In this document: one piece after another, positions 8,486 to 18,299 of the stretch
Position numbering within the stretch: the stretch's first letter is position 1
How the letters are laid out: each line of letters opens with the position of its first letter
Notes under the pieces: generated by a model
What the model was told of the DNA's origin: nothing
What the model saw: only the letters and a program-made list of their open reading frames with translations
The model's database searches: none
Assembly: GCA_002690925.1 (NCBI GenBank)
Contig: NZGD01000216.1
Location: 1-39,115, forward strand
DNA: 39,115 nucleotides
Direction: 5' to 3'
Source: Rhodopirellula sp.
Lineage (GTDB): Bacteria > Planctomycetota > Planctomycetia > Pirellulales > Pirellulaceae
Translations under genes and position numbers: made by a program

Positions 8486-9214
8486 GGGTGTTCACTCAGT
8501 CCGAACGTTGTATAGGGATAATTCTTCGTCTGCTGTTGCAGGAGTAGCAGAATATTGTCTTTTGCCTTTTTTCGCAAGGTTGTCCCTGAAACTTCGCCGA
8601 AATGTATAAAACACGCAAAAAAACGCTTTAAATTAGAGCTAGAACGCGGAAATGCAATGCATGCATTCACAGTTCAACAGCCCGATATCGTGAGGATCGC
8701 ATCGCTGGCTAGCAGCGCAAACCCACCCCTTCAGAGCTCCACTCACAAATTCCTAAAGATGAAGCTCCTGAAATCTCATCAAAAACAGCTACTCTGTAAG
8801 CCTCCGCGAGTCAGTGTTTCGGGGCCAAAACCGTTTAAAAACCGACCTAGGTGAGTTGACCACCATCTTGCCGACGCCCGTTGAAGCCAGGGACCTGAAA
8901 AGCTCACGAACCTCTCGATCTTGGCAACACAAGATTTAAAAGGTTGCAACGTTTAGCCGAAAGCTTCCTACTGCGATCGTACGGCGCAACAGGCTATGAC
9001 CTGCGTTGATGCGACCCGCGTTGATGCATTTGCCCTGGTGTCACCACAGGGGTCGCCACACGGGTCGCTGAAAAGAAAAATGACCACTCTGCGTGGCCGA
9101 CCTTTTCGGCAATTTACAGCCTCTGCGTCCCCGCAAGAGGCTCTGGCTCTCCCTTGGAATTCAAGCTTTGGTCCCAGGCTTTGCTTTACATCTGACGAGT
9201 GTTACGCTCGGGGC
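8486..9214. other. Divergent intergenic region of about 730 bp
   Basis: No gene is supported here. The open frame that runs into 9215 from 8996 is treated as a read-through extension of the next gene. The stretch 8540-8640 is AT-rich and probably holds the promoter for the small basic protein. A perfect 12-bp palindrome, AATGCATGCATT, lies at 8656-8667, and GCGTTGATGC is repeated at 9002-9011 and 9017-9026 approximately. No RNA gene was recognised. Confidence 0.45.
8549..8577 (-). promoter_or_regulatory. Possible sigma-70-type promoter for the small basic protein
   Basis: On the minus strand TTGCGA (8577-8572) and TATTCT (8554-8549) are separated by 17 bp, each matching four of six consensus bases. 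Initiation would fall roughly 55-60 bases before the start codon. The match is modest and other AT-rich sites lie nearby. Confidence 0.25.
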
Positions 9215-10255
9215 ATGGCACATCCCAAAAGAAAAATTGCTGTCGGTGCAATCAAATTCATCATCCCAGTGGTAATCATTTCCGCATTGATGTTTCAAAT
9301 TGCGCCTGAACAGTGGGAGCAATTGACGCAGCAACCAAAGCACTACGGACTGCTTGTCGCCGCATTCGTGATCGCGATGCTTGCAATGTCACTGTCGTTC
9401 GCTCGGTGGTGTATTTTGGTTCGTTGCCAAGGGATCACCCTTTCGATGCTAGAGGCGTTTCGTTTGGGCGCGATCTGTTTTCTGCTCAGCTTCATCTCGG
9501 TAGGAAGTGTTGGTGGTGATATGTTCAAGGCAATTTTTTTGGCACGGCGACGTCCCGGCAAGCGAGTTGAGGCGGTGGCCTCAGTGCTCGTAGATCGAGG
9601 CTCCGGCCTTTACGGCCTTTTGTTTCTGGTCGTGATGGGGACGCTGCTGCTCCACCCCCCCGAAGTTCGTGAATCGGCGGAAGGTCTTGAGGACTTAAAA
9701 TTCGCAGCCACCACGCTTTTTGGTCTGGGGACAGTTGTGCTCCTGTTTCTGGTTTTTGGGGGTCGTTCAGTGGATCGCCTGATCAAATGGGGAAGCAATA
9801 TCCGTTTCATAGGATCTGTCGTTAGCAAGATAGGACCGCCTTTTCGAGCCTTCCACGCACACCCCTACGCCTTTGGATCATCTTTGCTGATGAGCGTCGG
9901 TGTGCAGAGCTTATTCGCCGTGAGCGTCTACTTGGTCGCTCGAAGTCTTTACAGCGCCCCACCTAATTTGACCGAGCATTTTGTTATCGTTCCGCTCGGA
10001 ATGCTGGCATCGGCATTGCCAATCACGCCGGCTGGGGTGGGGGTTTGGGAGGCAGCGGTAGCGACACTCTACGAAATGATTCCCGCGACTCCAACAAAAG
10101 CTTCGGGGACACTTGTTGCGTTGGTCTTTGAAATGCTGCGTATTCTACTCGCGTTTGTAGCGACGGTGTTTTATTGGACTGCCAACGAGGAAGTCCGAGA
10201 GAGCCTTGAGATTGCGGAAGAACCAACGAATGAGCCGCCGAAAAACCCATCCTAG
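9215..10255 (+). CDS. UPF0104 / lysylphosphatidylglycerol-synthase transmembrane-type protein
   Basis: From ATG 9215 the product is a 346-residue polytopic membrane protein with about seven or eight hydrophobic segments (near 11-29, 45-63, 83-99, 133-146, and more to the end). The family signature is present: GSVGGDMFKAIFLARR (about 97-112) followed by EAVASVLVDRGSGLYGLL (about 119-136), and later LPITPAGVGVWEAAVATLY. This is the 'flippase-like' or LPG-synthase TM domain also found in MprF and AglD. It lacks the aminoacyl-transferase domain of MprF. Members are linked to lipid or glycolipid handling in the cytoplasmic membrane. The open frame extends upstream to 8996, but those 73 residues have no membrane character or family resemblance, so the inner ATG is preferred. 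It stands alone between two long gaps. Confidence 0.85.
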   Translation: MAHPKRKIAVGAIKFIIPVVIISALMFQIAPEQWEQLTQQPKHYGLLVAAFVIAMLAMSLSFARWCILVRCQGITLSMLEAFRLGAICFLLSFISVGSVGGDMFKAIFLARRRPGKRVEAVASVLVDRGSGLYGLLFLVVMGTLLLHPPEVRESAEGLEDLKFAATTLFGLGTVVLLFLVFGGRSVDRLIKWGSNIRFIGSVVSKIGPPFRAFHAHPYAFGSSLLMSVGVQSLFAVSVYLVARSLYSAPPNLTEHFVIVPLGMLASALPITPAGVGVWEAAVATLYEMIPATPTKASGTLVALVFEMLRILLAFVATVFYWTANEEVRESLEIAEEPTNEPPKNPS

Positions 10256-10932
10256 GGTATATCACGCGGATGACTGCCCCCAACCTGACCGCTTCACAAA
10301 AACTTCTTGCTGCGACTGCATGGCTGTAGCAGGCGTCTGAAATCTTAAATCTGGCTGCTTGCAAACTTGAGTGCTGTCAGGCTTCTCACCACCCTCCTGT
10401 GAAACCGATAGCGAGAACAACACTGAAAAATCAGTTGCAATAAAACTAAATTGGTTGCAAAAACATTTGTCGATTCGTCCCTCAGAAGCATCGCCGTCAC
10501 CCAAAGACGACTGAAGATGCATCCAAAACGCCGTAAATTTGCTCTCTCTCGCACGTCCTCGCCAAAGAGACAGCTATAAGCCGGATGATTCAGCCCGCGA
10601 TTCCTGCTTTTTTTCATTGACGGCTGCGAATAGTCAAATGAGAGCTGTAGCGGTTTATTTTTCCGTTGGCGCAAAGACTCAACCCAAACAAAGGCGAAAA
10701 GCAGAATGAATGCGAGTCTTGGCTGATTCGCAGTCAAAATTCTCAGCGTGCTGCCGATGCTGCTTGAACGCCGGAAAAGTTGGTCTTGTTTCTAAGATCA
10801 TCGGGTGGAAAGCGGCGGAGACATGGCGCGGAAGTCCGCATTTGCTGCTATTCTGGAGTGGATTGCGGCGGCCAGCGGAAATCGCTCCACGCCTTCAAAC
10901 CTCATGACTGACTCACCAGAGAAGGATGTTGC
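10256..10932. other. Non-coding gap of about 680 bp before the moxR operon
   Basis: The only long open frames (reverse 10345-10737, reverse 10262-10522) give products with no recognisable family and no convincing start. The middle part (about 10430-10470) is AT-rich, with repeated GTTGCAA words, and could carry the operon promoter. The ribosome binding site for moxR, AAGGA, lies six bases before the ATG at 10933. Confidence 0.45.
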
Positions 10933-12012
10933 ATGTCAACCGAAGCGACCGACGGCGGAGCACCGTCCGGTGAAGACGCGTTAAGCGAAGCCGATGCAAG
11001 TCGGCTCCACGAAGCACGTCAGAGAATTCTCAACGAACTTGGGAAGATCATTGTCGGGCAGGAAGAGGTCATCGACGAAATCATGATCTGCTTGTTCAGT
11101 CGTGGCCATGTGATGCTGGAGGGTGTCCCCGGCCTGGCAAAGACTTTGATGATCAGCACGTTGGCCCAGACACTGGATCTTTCCTTCAGCCGAATCCAAT
11201 TCACGCCCGACCTGATGCCTGCCGATGTGACGGGGACGGAGATCATCGAAGAAGATCGCTCAACGGGCCACCGAGACTTCCGCTTTATGGAAGGTCCCCT
11301 GTTTGCCAATGTGGTGCTGGCCGACGAGATCAACCGAACACCACCCAAGACACAAGCTGCCCTGTTGGAGGCGATGCAAGAACGACAAGTCACGGTGGGT
11401 CGCAACCGGCACGAATTGGCTGACCCCTTCTTTGTACTGGCGACGCAAAACCCAATTGAGCAGGAAGGTACTTATCCCTTGCCTGAAGCTCAGCAAGACA
11501 GGTTCATGTTCAAGGTGTACGTCGAGTACCCAAGTTTCGACGAAGAGTTCGAAGTGGCTCGCCGCACAACCGGCACTGCAAGCGGCCAAGTCAGTCCTGT
11601 GCTCGGCGCGGAGGAGATCCTGAGACTGCAACGTCTCGTCCGTCAGGTGCCAGTCAGTGACCATGTTGTTCGATACGCGCTTTCTCTGGTTCGCCAGACG
11701 CGTGTGGGCAGTGACGGTGTTCCAGATTTCGTTGATGACCTTGTGGGTTGGGGTGCAGGTCCGCGAGCCGTGCAGTTCCTAATCCTGGGTGGAAAAGCCC
11801 GAGCACTGTTACAAGGTCGCTTTCATGTTCAGGTCGAGGACATTCAAGCCCTTGCAAAGCCTGTGCTCCGACACCGAATGGTGGTGAATTTCGCCGCTGA
11901 GAGCGATGGAATCACAAGTGACGAAGTAGTAGAACGAATCATTGCGGCGACGCCGACGACCGAGGACGAACTTTCACGAGATGCCCGATTCCAAAAGATA
12001 TTTGCGTCCTGA
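10933..12012 (+). CDS. MoxR-family AAA+ ATPase
   Basis: The 359-residue product is an AAA+ ATPase of the MoxR group, thought to act as chaperones that mature partner complexes, often with von Willebrand-A (VWA) proteins. Walker A is GVPGLAKT (64-71), Walker B is VVLADE (127-132) followed by [18 protein letters not shown], and sensor 1 is in [20 protein letters not shown] with the typical DRFMFK segment. The C-terminal lid domain holds [17 protein letters not shown]. The first 25 residues are acidic and variable. A good ribosome binding site (AAGGA, six bases before ATG) supports the start. The stop overlaps the next gene by 32 bp, so the two are translationally coupled. It is the first gene of a four-gene operon ending at 18151. 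Confidence 0.95.
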   Translation: MSTEATDGGAPSGEDALSEADASRLHEARQRILNELGKIIVGQEEVIDEIMICLFSRGHVMLEGVPGLAKTLMISTLAQTLDLSFSRIQFTPDLMPADVTGTEIIEEDRSTGHRDFRFMEGPLFANVVLADEINRTPPKTQAALLEAMQERQVTVGRNRHELADPFFVLATQNPIEQEGTYPLPEAQQDRFMFKVYVEYPSFDEEFEVARRTTGTASGQVSPVLGAEEILRLQRLVRQVPVSDHVVRYALSLVRQTRVGSDGVPDFVDDLVGWGAGPRAVQFLILGGKARALLQGRFHVQVEDIQALAKPVLRHRMVVNFAAESDGITSDEVVERIIAATPTTEDELSRDARFQKIFAS

Positions 12013-12883
12013 GGTAACGACTCGCATTCGAAGATTGGAACTCAAGGCACGTCGTGTCGTTGAAGGATTCCTCTCTGGGATGCATCGGAGCCCCTACTTT
12101 GGACAGTCGATCGAGTTTCTCCAGCACCGCCAATACACACGCGGTGATGAAATTCGTCATATCGACTGGAAGGTATATGCGCGCCAAGATCGCCTACACA
12201 TCAAACAATACGAAGAAGAAACCAATCTTCGCCTGACTTTGTTGGTCGATCGTTCCGCGAGTATGGCGTACGGCGAAGGTGACCTTAATAAATTCGACTA
12301 TGCGGCCTCAATTGCTGCTTGCCTTGGTTATCTCGCACTACGTCAAAAAGATGCGACTGGGCTGTCTACCTTCGATACGGAAATTCGTGGAACGGTTCCC
12401 GCAAAGAGCAACCAGCAACAACTTCCCAGGATCTTATCGATGTTGGATTCTGTCGGCGCTGACGGCAGGACCGATTTGACGCGGGTTGCAAAACAAGTTG
12501 CACAGGGAATTCCCCGCCGCGGCCTGGTAATCATCATTTCTGACTTGCTTGGCGTTGATAACTTGATGGATGGGCTTCGTGTCCTGCGACAGCGAGGACA
12601 CGACGTTGCATTGTTTCACGTACTTCATGACCATGAAATGGACTTCCAATTCAACGGTGCAACCCGGTTTGAGGGGCTGGAAACGGAAGAATTCCTGAAT
12701 TGCAATCCTCGCGCGTTGCGTGAAGGTTATCTGCAAGCGTTGGAAGAATTCCTGAACACCACGCGTCGAGCGTGCGGTCGATTGTCGATCGAATACATGC
12801 AGGTACGGACCAGCGAACCACTGGATGCCGTTCTTGCCAAGTTCTTGGCCACACGACAATTGTTGCCCAACCTGAAACGTTAA
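11981..12883 (+). CDS. DUF58 domain protein (VWA-like), MoxR partner
   Basis: The 300-residue product has the DUF58 core: [28 protein letters not shown] (about 41-68), then [18 protein letters not shown]-like fold follows with a DxSxS metal site at Asp90, Ser92 and Ser94 ([12 protein letters not shown]) and [11 protein letters not shown] further on. There is no signal peptide or membrane segment, so it should act in the cytosol with MoxR. The frame is open from 11942, but ATG at 11981 is the first plausible start and gives a normal N-terminus. It overlaps the end of moxR by 32 bp. The next gene starts 37 bp downstream. Confidence 0.93.
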   Translation: MPDSKRYLRPEVTTRIRRLELKARRVVEGFLSGMHRSPYFGQSIEFLQHRQYTRGDEIRHIDWKVYARQDRLHIKQYEEETNLRLTLLVDRSASMAYGEGDLNKFDYAASIAACLGYLALRQKDATGLSTFDTEIRGTVPAKSNQQQLPRILSMLDSVGADGRTDLTRVAKQVAQGIPRRGLVIIISDLLGVDNLMDGLRVLRQRGHDVALFHVLHDHEMDFQFNGATRFEGLETEEFLNCNPRALREGYLQALEEFLNTTRRACGRLSIEYMQVRTSEPLDAVLAKFLATRQLLPNLKR

Positions 12884-12920
12884 CCACTCCCGCCCCCGAC
12901 TTGTAAAACGACCCCGTACC

Positions 12921-15392
12921 TTGTTTCTGTATCCCGCCCTCACGCTCGGCTTTCTGTTCGTCGCGATGCCATTGTTGGTCCATCTGATCAACATGCTGCG
13001 TCATCGTCGACAGCGTTGGGCCGCCATGGACTTTCTGCTGGCAAGTTACAGGAAGCAGAAAAAGTGGATCCGACTGAGGCAGTTATTGTTGCTGCTTTCG
13101 CGGTTGGCCGTTGCAGCTGTCCTGATTGCGTTGCTGTGCGGTTGGACCGGTGGTGGACAGATCCTCGGTTCCATTGGTGGGATAACCACGCATCATGTAG
13201 TCGTCCTCGATGACAGCTACTCGATGGGTGATAAGAGTATCGGCCCAAATAGCCGCCGCACCGTTACCTCGAGCCCAGACCCATCGGATGTGACCATCGA
13301 CGCGACCACCGCGTACGGGCGCTCGCTGCAAGCGTTGCAGGATCTTACCCGTCAATTGGCTGCCAGCGATGGCAATCATCAATTGACCGTCATGCGGGCA
13401 AGTCGAGCCGCCATGGCAACACGAGGAGGCAGCGAATCGGGCGACGCCGCGGCAGATCTTGCATCACAAACCATCATGTCGGATGCCAGATTGGTCAATC
13501 GGCTGATGGCAACGACTGCTTCACCGATTCGCACTGATTTGGTGCCTGCCTTGGATCTTGCCACCGAGCTAGTGAACGCAACCCCGGCGGATGCCAAATT
13601 CCTCTACATTGCAAGCGATTTTCGCGAGCGGGATTGGGGTAACCCGGAGCGTCTCGCGGAATCACTGCGGAAGCTTGCGGGCGAGGTAAAGATTCGCATG
13701 ATCGATTGCGCGGCCACACCCGCTGACAATCTTGCCATCACTGATCTCTCTCCAGCACAAGATGTTTGGGTAGCCGGTGTACCTGTCGTGGTCACCGCCA
13801 CCATCCGAAACTACGGCAAGACCGCAGCTGAAGATGTGCCTTTGACCACTCGGGTGATTCGTTACGCCACTGATCGCCAGACCCCGGACCCAACACTGGC
13901 GTTGAGCGGAGACATCGAAACACAACCCACTCAAATTATCGACTCAATCCCCGCCGGTGGTGAGATCACTCAGTCTTTCCAAGTATTCATTCCTCAAGAA
14001 GGAACTCACGCGATCGAGGTCAGCCTTCCGGAAGATGCCCTGCCCATTGATAACGCGCGCACCTGCACGCTGCCGCTGAGCAATTCTGAGAAAGTACTGG
14101 TCATTGATGGATCAGCAGACGCCCGAGGGGGTTATCACATTGCCTCGGTCTTGAATCCCGGCAGCCAAGTGGAAACTGGGGCGATCCCCGATACGCAACC
14201 CCCATCTTTCTTACGTTCCGCGACTCTGGAAACATTTTCTCCTTATCGTGCTGTCTACTTGGTTGACGTACCCGAGATCGGTGAGAACGCTGCTGACGCG
14301 TTGAGTGAGTATGTTGAACGCGGTGGTGGGCTGGCATTATTTATCGGAGCGGAAACAAATGTTGCGAGCTACAACCAAACACTCTACAGCGTTGAACGCA
14401 ATCTTTTACCAGGCGTTTTAGGGCAAGCAAAGCAACTTGAACGCAATCCCGACAACAACACGGCTGACCTGCTGTTCGGGGATCCTTCACCACTGGTCGC
14501 TCCGCTGACTAACGCTGGCGAGGCTGCATTCGCATTGGTCAACGTTGCCCGTTCCTGGACACTGGAGAAGCAGACTCCCACCGCAGAGGGAACCCCCGAT
14601 TCTGAAACAAGCAATGCTGAAACAACAGCGGATCGCCCGAGAGTCCGTAACGTACTGCTTAGGCGTGATGGAGAGCCATTTGTCACGAAGCACGACGTGG
14701 GCGAGGGCTCAGTCGTGACGGTCTTGTCCGGTCTTGATGGAAGGTGGACCAATTGGTCCGGGGACCCCACATTTGTCGTTTTCATGCTTCAAACCAACGC
14801 CTTACTGTGGAGTGGGGCTGCCCCTGACACCCAGCGCTACATCGACTCGAGTTTGGTGAAACGCCTGCCCGTGGAGCAATACTCCGACCAAGTCACCTAC
14901 ATTCCAGCCAACAACGAACCGCCGAGAATTCCAATCGAATTGGCAACAACTCTGGTGGAACCGGAATCAGCGGCTGACGAACCAGTTTATGTGGTCGACA
15001 TTTCTCCGGACGAAATGGTAATCGATGGCGATGCACGCATTGCCGAGATGCTGCACCCAGGAATTTCCGAATGGGCACTGACTCGTACGGATGGCGACGG
15101 GCAAGTTCTGCCCGTCGCTTCTGTAATTCGCATTGGCGAAGGCGAGTTAGAACGTGCAGATGCTGCCGAGATTCAACAACAACTCCTCCCTTTGCAAATT
15201 ACCTTCATGAAAAGTTCGGCGTGGAGCGATGAAAATCAGGCTACTGGCAGCTCTACCCTGACTCTGGTCATGCTGGCACTCCTTGGGCTGATTCTTGCTG
15301 CCGAACAACTGCTCGCTTACTGGGCAAGCTACCATGCATCGTCAGGAACCCCCGAGCCACGTGTTCGAGCAACATTGGGGGCGAGCCGATGA
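12921..15392 (+). CDS. BatA-like membrane VWA protein
   Basis: This 823-residue protein starts with the BatA ('aerotolerance regulator') N-terminal pattern, FLYPALTLGFLFVAMPLLVHLIN, a membrane segment followed by arginines, then a second hydrophobic segment (about 54-74). A VWA domain follows with DDSYS supplying the DxSxS metal site (Asp97, Ser99, Ser101). The middle holds beta-sandwich-like parts (about 235-370) and a glutamine-amidotransferase-like fold. A last membrane segment lies near 775-800. No in-frame ATG fits the family N-terminus, so TTG at 12921 is the likely start. The stop overlaps the next ATG as ATGA, a sign of coupling. It probably sits in the cytoplasmic membrane with its VWA part outward and serves the MoxR system; the partner complex is unknown. 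Confidence 0.88.
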   Translation: MFLYPALTLGFLFVAMPLLVHLINMLRHRRQRWAAMDFLLASYRKQKKWIRLRQLLLLLSRLAVAAVLIALLCGWTGGGQILGSIGGITTHHVVVLDDSYSMGDKSIGPNSRRTVTSSPDPSDVTIDATTAYGRSLQALQDLTRQLAASDGNHQLTVMRASRAAMATRGGSESGDAAADLASQTIMSDARLVNRLMATTASPIRTDLVPALDLATELVNATPADAKFLYIASDFRERDWGNPERLAESLRKLAGEVKIRMIDCAATPADNLAITDLSPAQDVWVAGVPVVVTATIRNYGKTAAEDVPLTTRVIRYATDRQTPDPTLALSGDIETQPTQIIDSIPAGGEITQSFQVFIPQEGTHAIEVSLPEDALPIDNARTCTLPLSNSEKVLVIDGSADARGGYHIASVLNPGSQVETGAIPDTQPPSFLRSATLETFSPYRAVYLVDVPEIGENAADALSEYVERGGGLALFIGAETNVASYNQTLYSVERNLLPGVLGQAKQLERNPDNNTADLLFGDPSPLVAPLTNAGEAAFALVNVARSWTLEKQTPTAEGTPDSETSNAETTADRPRVRNVLLRRDGEPFVTKHDVGEGSVVTVLSGLDGRWTNWSGDPTFVVFMLQTNALLWSGAAPDTQRYIDSSLVKRLPVEQYSDQVTYIPANNEPPRIPIELATTLVEPESAADEPVYVVDISPDEMVIDGDARIAEMLHPGISEWALTRTDGDGQVLPVASVIRIGEGELERADAAEIQQQLLPLQITFMKSSAWSDENQATGSSTLTLVMLALLGLILAAEQLLAYWASYHASSGTPEPRVRATLGASR

Positions 15393-18151
15393 ACGACCCC
15401 CAAGGTACCAGCCAAATCATTTACGAGTTTGCTCGCGTTTCAGCGTTGGAAGGTTGGTGGGCATGGGCACTGATCACAGCAGCTCTAGCAGCACTGCTTT
15501 ACCTTTGCGTGCGTTTCTATCGCAGAGACGTGCAAGAAATGCCAACGCCCATTCGTGTCCTGCTGATTGGACTTCGGCTAGTGACGATCCTTGCCTTAGT
15601 CTTTTTCTTCTTCGACCTACAACGACGCACCGAGCGGATGGTGACCCGCCCAAGCGAGGTCGCAATCTTAGTAGATACCAGCCAGAGCATGTCGCTTCCA
15701 ACCGGAACCGAACCGGCGACACAATCGCGTATCGAGCGTGCACAAAAGCTAGTCGGTGAAAGTGGCCTGTTGGAAAAGCTTTCTACGGAGCATCGTGTCA
15801 GCGTTTACGCATTCGGCGATGGCTCCGAACCGCGGTTGATTGATTCGTTGGGCGGGCTTGCCCCAGAAACCGCATCCACCGCTGAGTCAGGCGCGGAACC
15901 CGCATCCTCACCACTCGCCATTTTGGGCGCCGTGTTGCTCGTTATCGCTGTGTTTCTCGGTCTGATCTCTTTGGCGTTTGGTGTACTTGGACGTCCTGCC
16001 ACCGTGGGGTGGTGGCTCCTTCCAGCCTCGTTCTCAATGCTCGTTGGAATCATTTGTTTGGGAAGCGTCTACAGTGTTCATACCGAACAATCACTTGCCC
16101 AAATGCTAGGCCTGCAGTCACCCGATTCCCCACAAGGCGCGGGTCAGAACAGCGACAACAATTCCGATCAGGATACCCCCAGCGAGCCGATGAGGGTCGT
16201 CGACTGGGGCAATGAACTTGCCGCTACCGGCTCGCAGAGTCGAATTGGCGATGCCGTCCGTAACATCCTTACGGACCATGATCCGGCCACGCTAGCGGGA
16301 ATCGTTTTGATCTCAGATGGTCAAAACAACGGTGGAACCGATGTCAGCATCGCGATGGCTGCAGCCAGGCGCAGCCAAGTCTCAATCTACCCAATCGGGC
16401 TGGGCAGTGCGTCTGCTCCTACAAATGTGCGTATCGTTGACATTGACGCGCCTCGACGGGTCTATCCGGGTGATAAGTTTGCAGTCAGTGCCGTACTTCA
16501 GGGAAGTGGTGAGAAACCACTCGAAGTTGAGGTACAGCTTCTCGATGGACTGGATAACGGCTCAGCAACAAAGAATCCCAGCGACCAAAAGACAAAACTC
16601 GTGCCACCCGGGGAAGTGATCGACTCTCAGAAAGTACGCGTTAAGAACGACGGCACACTCACCGGAATTCGCTTCGAACTCGAGCCCGAAGCAGTCGGCC
16701 GACGTAGACTGGCAATCCGAATCGTTGCGCCCGAAGCTGACAACAACGAAGAAGATGACATGCGAGATGCTCGCTATGAAGTTGTAGGCGAGAAGTTGAA
16801 GGTACTCGCCGTTGCCGGAGGTCCAACACGCGAATATCGATTCGTCCGCAACATGCTGTACCGCGACAACTCAATCCAACTCGATGCTTGGCTGCAAACT
16901 GGTCAACCGGGCATCAGCCAAGATGCAGACAACATCCTCACTGATTTTCCGTCTACCGCAGAGGAACTCTTCAAATACGACACCCTGGTGTTATTTGACC
17001 CCAACTGGCTTGATTTCTCCGCCGAGCAATTGGAACTGGTGGATCGTTGGCTTTCCCAGCAAGCTGGTGGAATGATCATTGTTGCTGGTCCCGTTTACCA
17101 TCCTGAATGGAAGCGTCGCCGAACAGACCCGCGCATGACGACCATCGCAGGGTTCTATCCATTGAACTTTACCAATCGGCCGATGTTATTTGAGGGAGGT
17201 CGGCAGGGAGGAAGTGTTGCTTGGCCACTCCAGTTCACACCGGAAGCGCGGCTTGCGGAATTCCTCTGGGTCGCCGAGACCCCCGAGGACAGTGAAGAAA
17301 TCTGGGCCGAATTTTCCGGGGTCTACGATTACGTTGATTCAAAGAGTGCGAAAGCAGGCGCGAAAGTCTACGCACTGTTCGCCGATCCAACCACTGAAAC
17401 TGGCGGTTCCTTGCCAATTTACTTGGCGTCGCAGTTCTATGGTGCCGGGAAAGTATATTTCCAGGGCAGCGGAGAGATGTGGCGTCTACGTGCTGAAAGT
17501 GATGCCTATTTCGATACCTACTATACCAAGCTTGTTCGATGGGTTAGCGAAGGACGATTGCTGCGCGACAGCACCCGCGGCGTTTTGCTGGTGGATAACA
17601 ACAAAGCGATGATCGGTGACACCATCGTCGTTCGGGCAGTGCTTACGAATGAACAATATGAACCTCTGGACGTCCCTGAGGTTCCCGCGAAGCTGCTCTC
17701 TCCCAGTGGCCGGATTGATGACATCAAGCTGCAACCACTCAAAGGTGAACCAAGAGCCGGAACCTATGGTGGACGCTTCATTGTCCGAGAGCCAGGTAGC
17801 TATGAGCTGCGAGTCACACTCGGCGATGCGTTGGATGAACAGGTTTTACGCCAGTCGGTACAAGTGCGTCTACCGACGATTGAATTGGAGCGTCCACGCC
17901 GCAACGATGAAGAGCTCGAACAATATGCGAGCATCACCAATGGTGTCTACCTACCCATAGACCCAACCACCCCGAACACAGACGTTCAGACCCAACTCGT
18001 CGCGGCTGTGCGACCACAGCCTCAAGTCACCATTCTGCCTGGCACGCCCAACAGCGATTTCACGGAACGGCGCAACGCGGTGCTGATGTGGCTCATCGCC
18101 GGCATGCTGACGATGGAGTGGGTCGTCCGACGTCTTCATAGACTCGCCTAA
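15389..18151 (+). CDS. Large membrane VWA protein with amidotransferase-like domain
   Basis: The 920-residue product has two N-terminal membrane segments (about 23-43 and 55-75), then a VWA domain whose DTSQS metal site is Asp96, Ser98, Ser100. The VWA domain is interrupted: residues about 176-198 and 205-230 are strongly hydrophobic, followed by a Ser/Asp/Gln-rich loop, and the fold resumes at SRIGDAVRNIL with Asp310 in VLISDGQNN. A beta-sandwich part follows, then a class-I-glutamine-amidotransferase-like fold (about 470-700) of the kind seen in planctomycete VWA proteins, another beta domain and a final membrane segment (about 900-918). It overlaps the BatA-like gene by 4 bp and closes the operon. 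Its role is likely in the envelope with the other three proteins. Confidence 0.88.
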   Translation: MNDPQGTSQIIYEFARVSALEGWWAWALITAALAALLYLCVRFYRRDVQEMPTPIRVLLIGLRLVTILALVFFFFDLQRRTERMVTRPSEVAILVDTSQSMSLPTGTEPATQSRIERAQKLVGESGLLEKLSTEHRVSVYAFGDGSEPRLIDSLGGLAPETASTAESGAEPASSPLAILGAVLLVIAVFLGLISLAFGVLGRPATVGWWLLPASFSMLVGIICLGSVYSVHTEQSLAQMLGLQSPDSPQGAGQNSDNNSDQDTPSEPMRVVDWGNELAATGSQSRIGDAVRNILTDHDPATLAGIVLISDGQNNGGTDVSIAMAAARRSQVSIYPIGLGSASAPTNVRIVDIDAPRRVYPGDKFAVSAVLQGSGEKPLEVEVQLLDGLDNGSATKNPSDQKTKLVPPGEVIDSQKVRVKNDGTLTGIRFELEPEAVGRRRLAIRIVAPEADNNEEDDMRDARYEVVGEKLKVLAVAGGPTREYRFVRNMLYRDNSIQLDAWLQTGQPGISQDADNILTDFPSTAEELFKYDTLVLFDPNWLDFSAEQLELVDRWLSQQAGGMIIVAGPVYHPEWKRRRTDPRMTTIAGFYPLNFTNRPMLFEGGRQGGSVAWPLQFTPEARLAEFLWVAETPEDSEEIWAEFSGVYDYVDSKSAKAGAKVYALFADPTTETGGSLPIYLASQFYGAGKVYFQGSGEMWRLRAESDAYFDTYYTKLVRWVSEGRLLRDSTRGVLLVDNNKAMIGDTIVVRAVLTNEQYEPLDVPEVPAKLLSPSGRIDDIKLQPLKGEPRAGTYGGRFIVREPGSYELRVTLGDALDEQVLRQSVQVRLPTIELERPRRNDEELEQYASITNGVYLPIDPTTPNTDVQTQLVAAVRPQPQVTILPGTPNSDFTERRNAVLMWLIAGMLTMEWVVRRLHRLA

Positions 18152-18155
18152 AGCC

Positions 18156-18185
18156 TCATGTACACCAACAGGTCTGAGTACATGA
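18156..18185. terminator. Inverted repeat after the MoxR/VWA operon
   Basis: TCATGTAC (18156-18163) and GTACATGA (18178-18185) are perfect reverse complements with a 14-base loop, 4 bp past the last stop codon of the operon. No T-run follows, so termination by this hairpin is only a possibility. Confidence 0.3.
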
Positions 18186-18299
18186 TTGACGGATCGCCAC
18201 GACTAATTTTGAACGGCCACCAGCCTGGTTAACCCCGACGATTCGCCAGCTCCTCGCCCAGGCTTCCCAGGCGAACGCGATTGAGTTCGCGCAAAATAG

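Noticed and set aside
8184-8495. Second reverse frame overlapping the small basic protein gene
   Set aside because: It runs through the intrinsic terminator and its product is Glu/Arg/Gly-rich out-of-frame translation of the real gene.
10345-10737. Reverse open frame of 130 codons with a hydrophobic N-terminus before moxR
   Set aside because: The hydrophobic start is followed by Arg/Ser/Cys-rich sequence with no fold pattern, and no ribosome binding site was seen.
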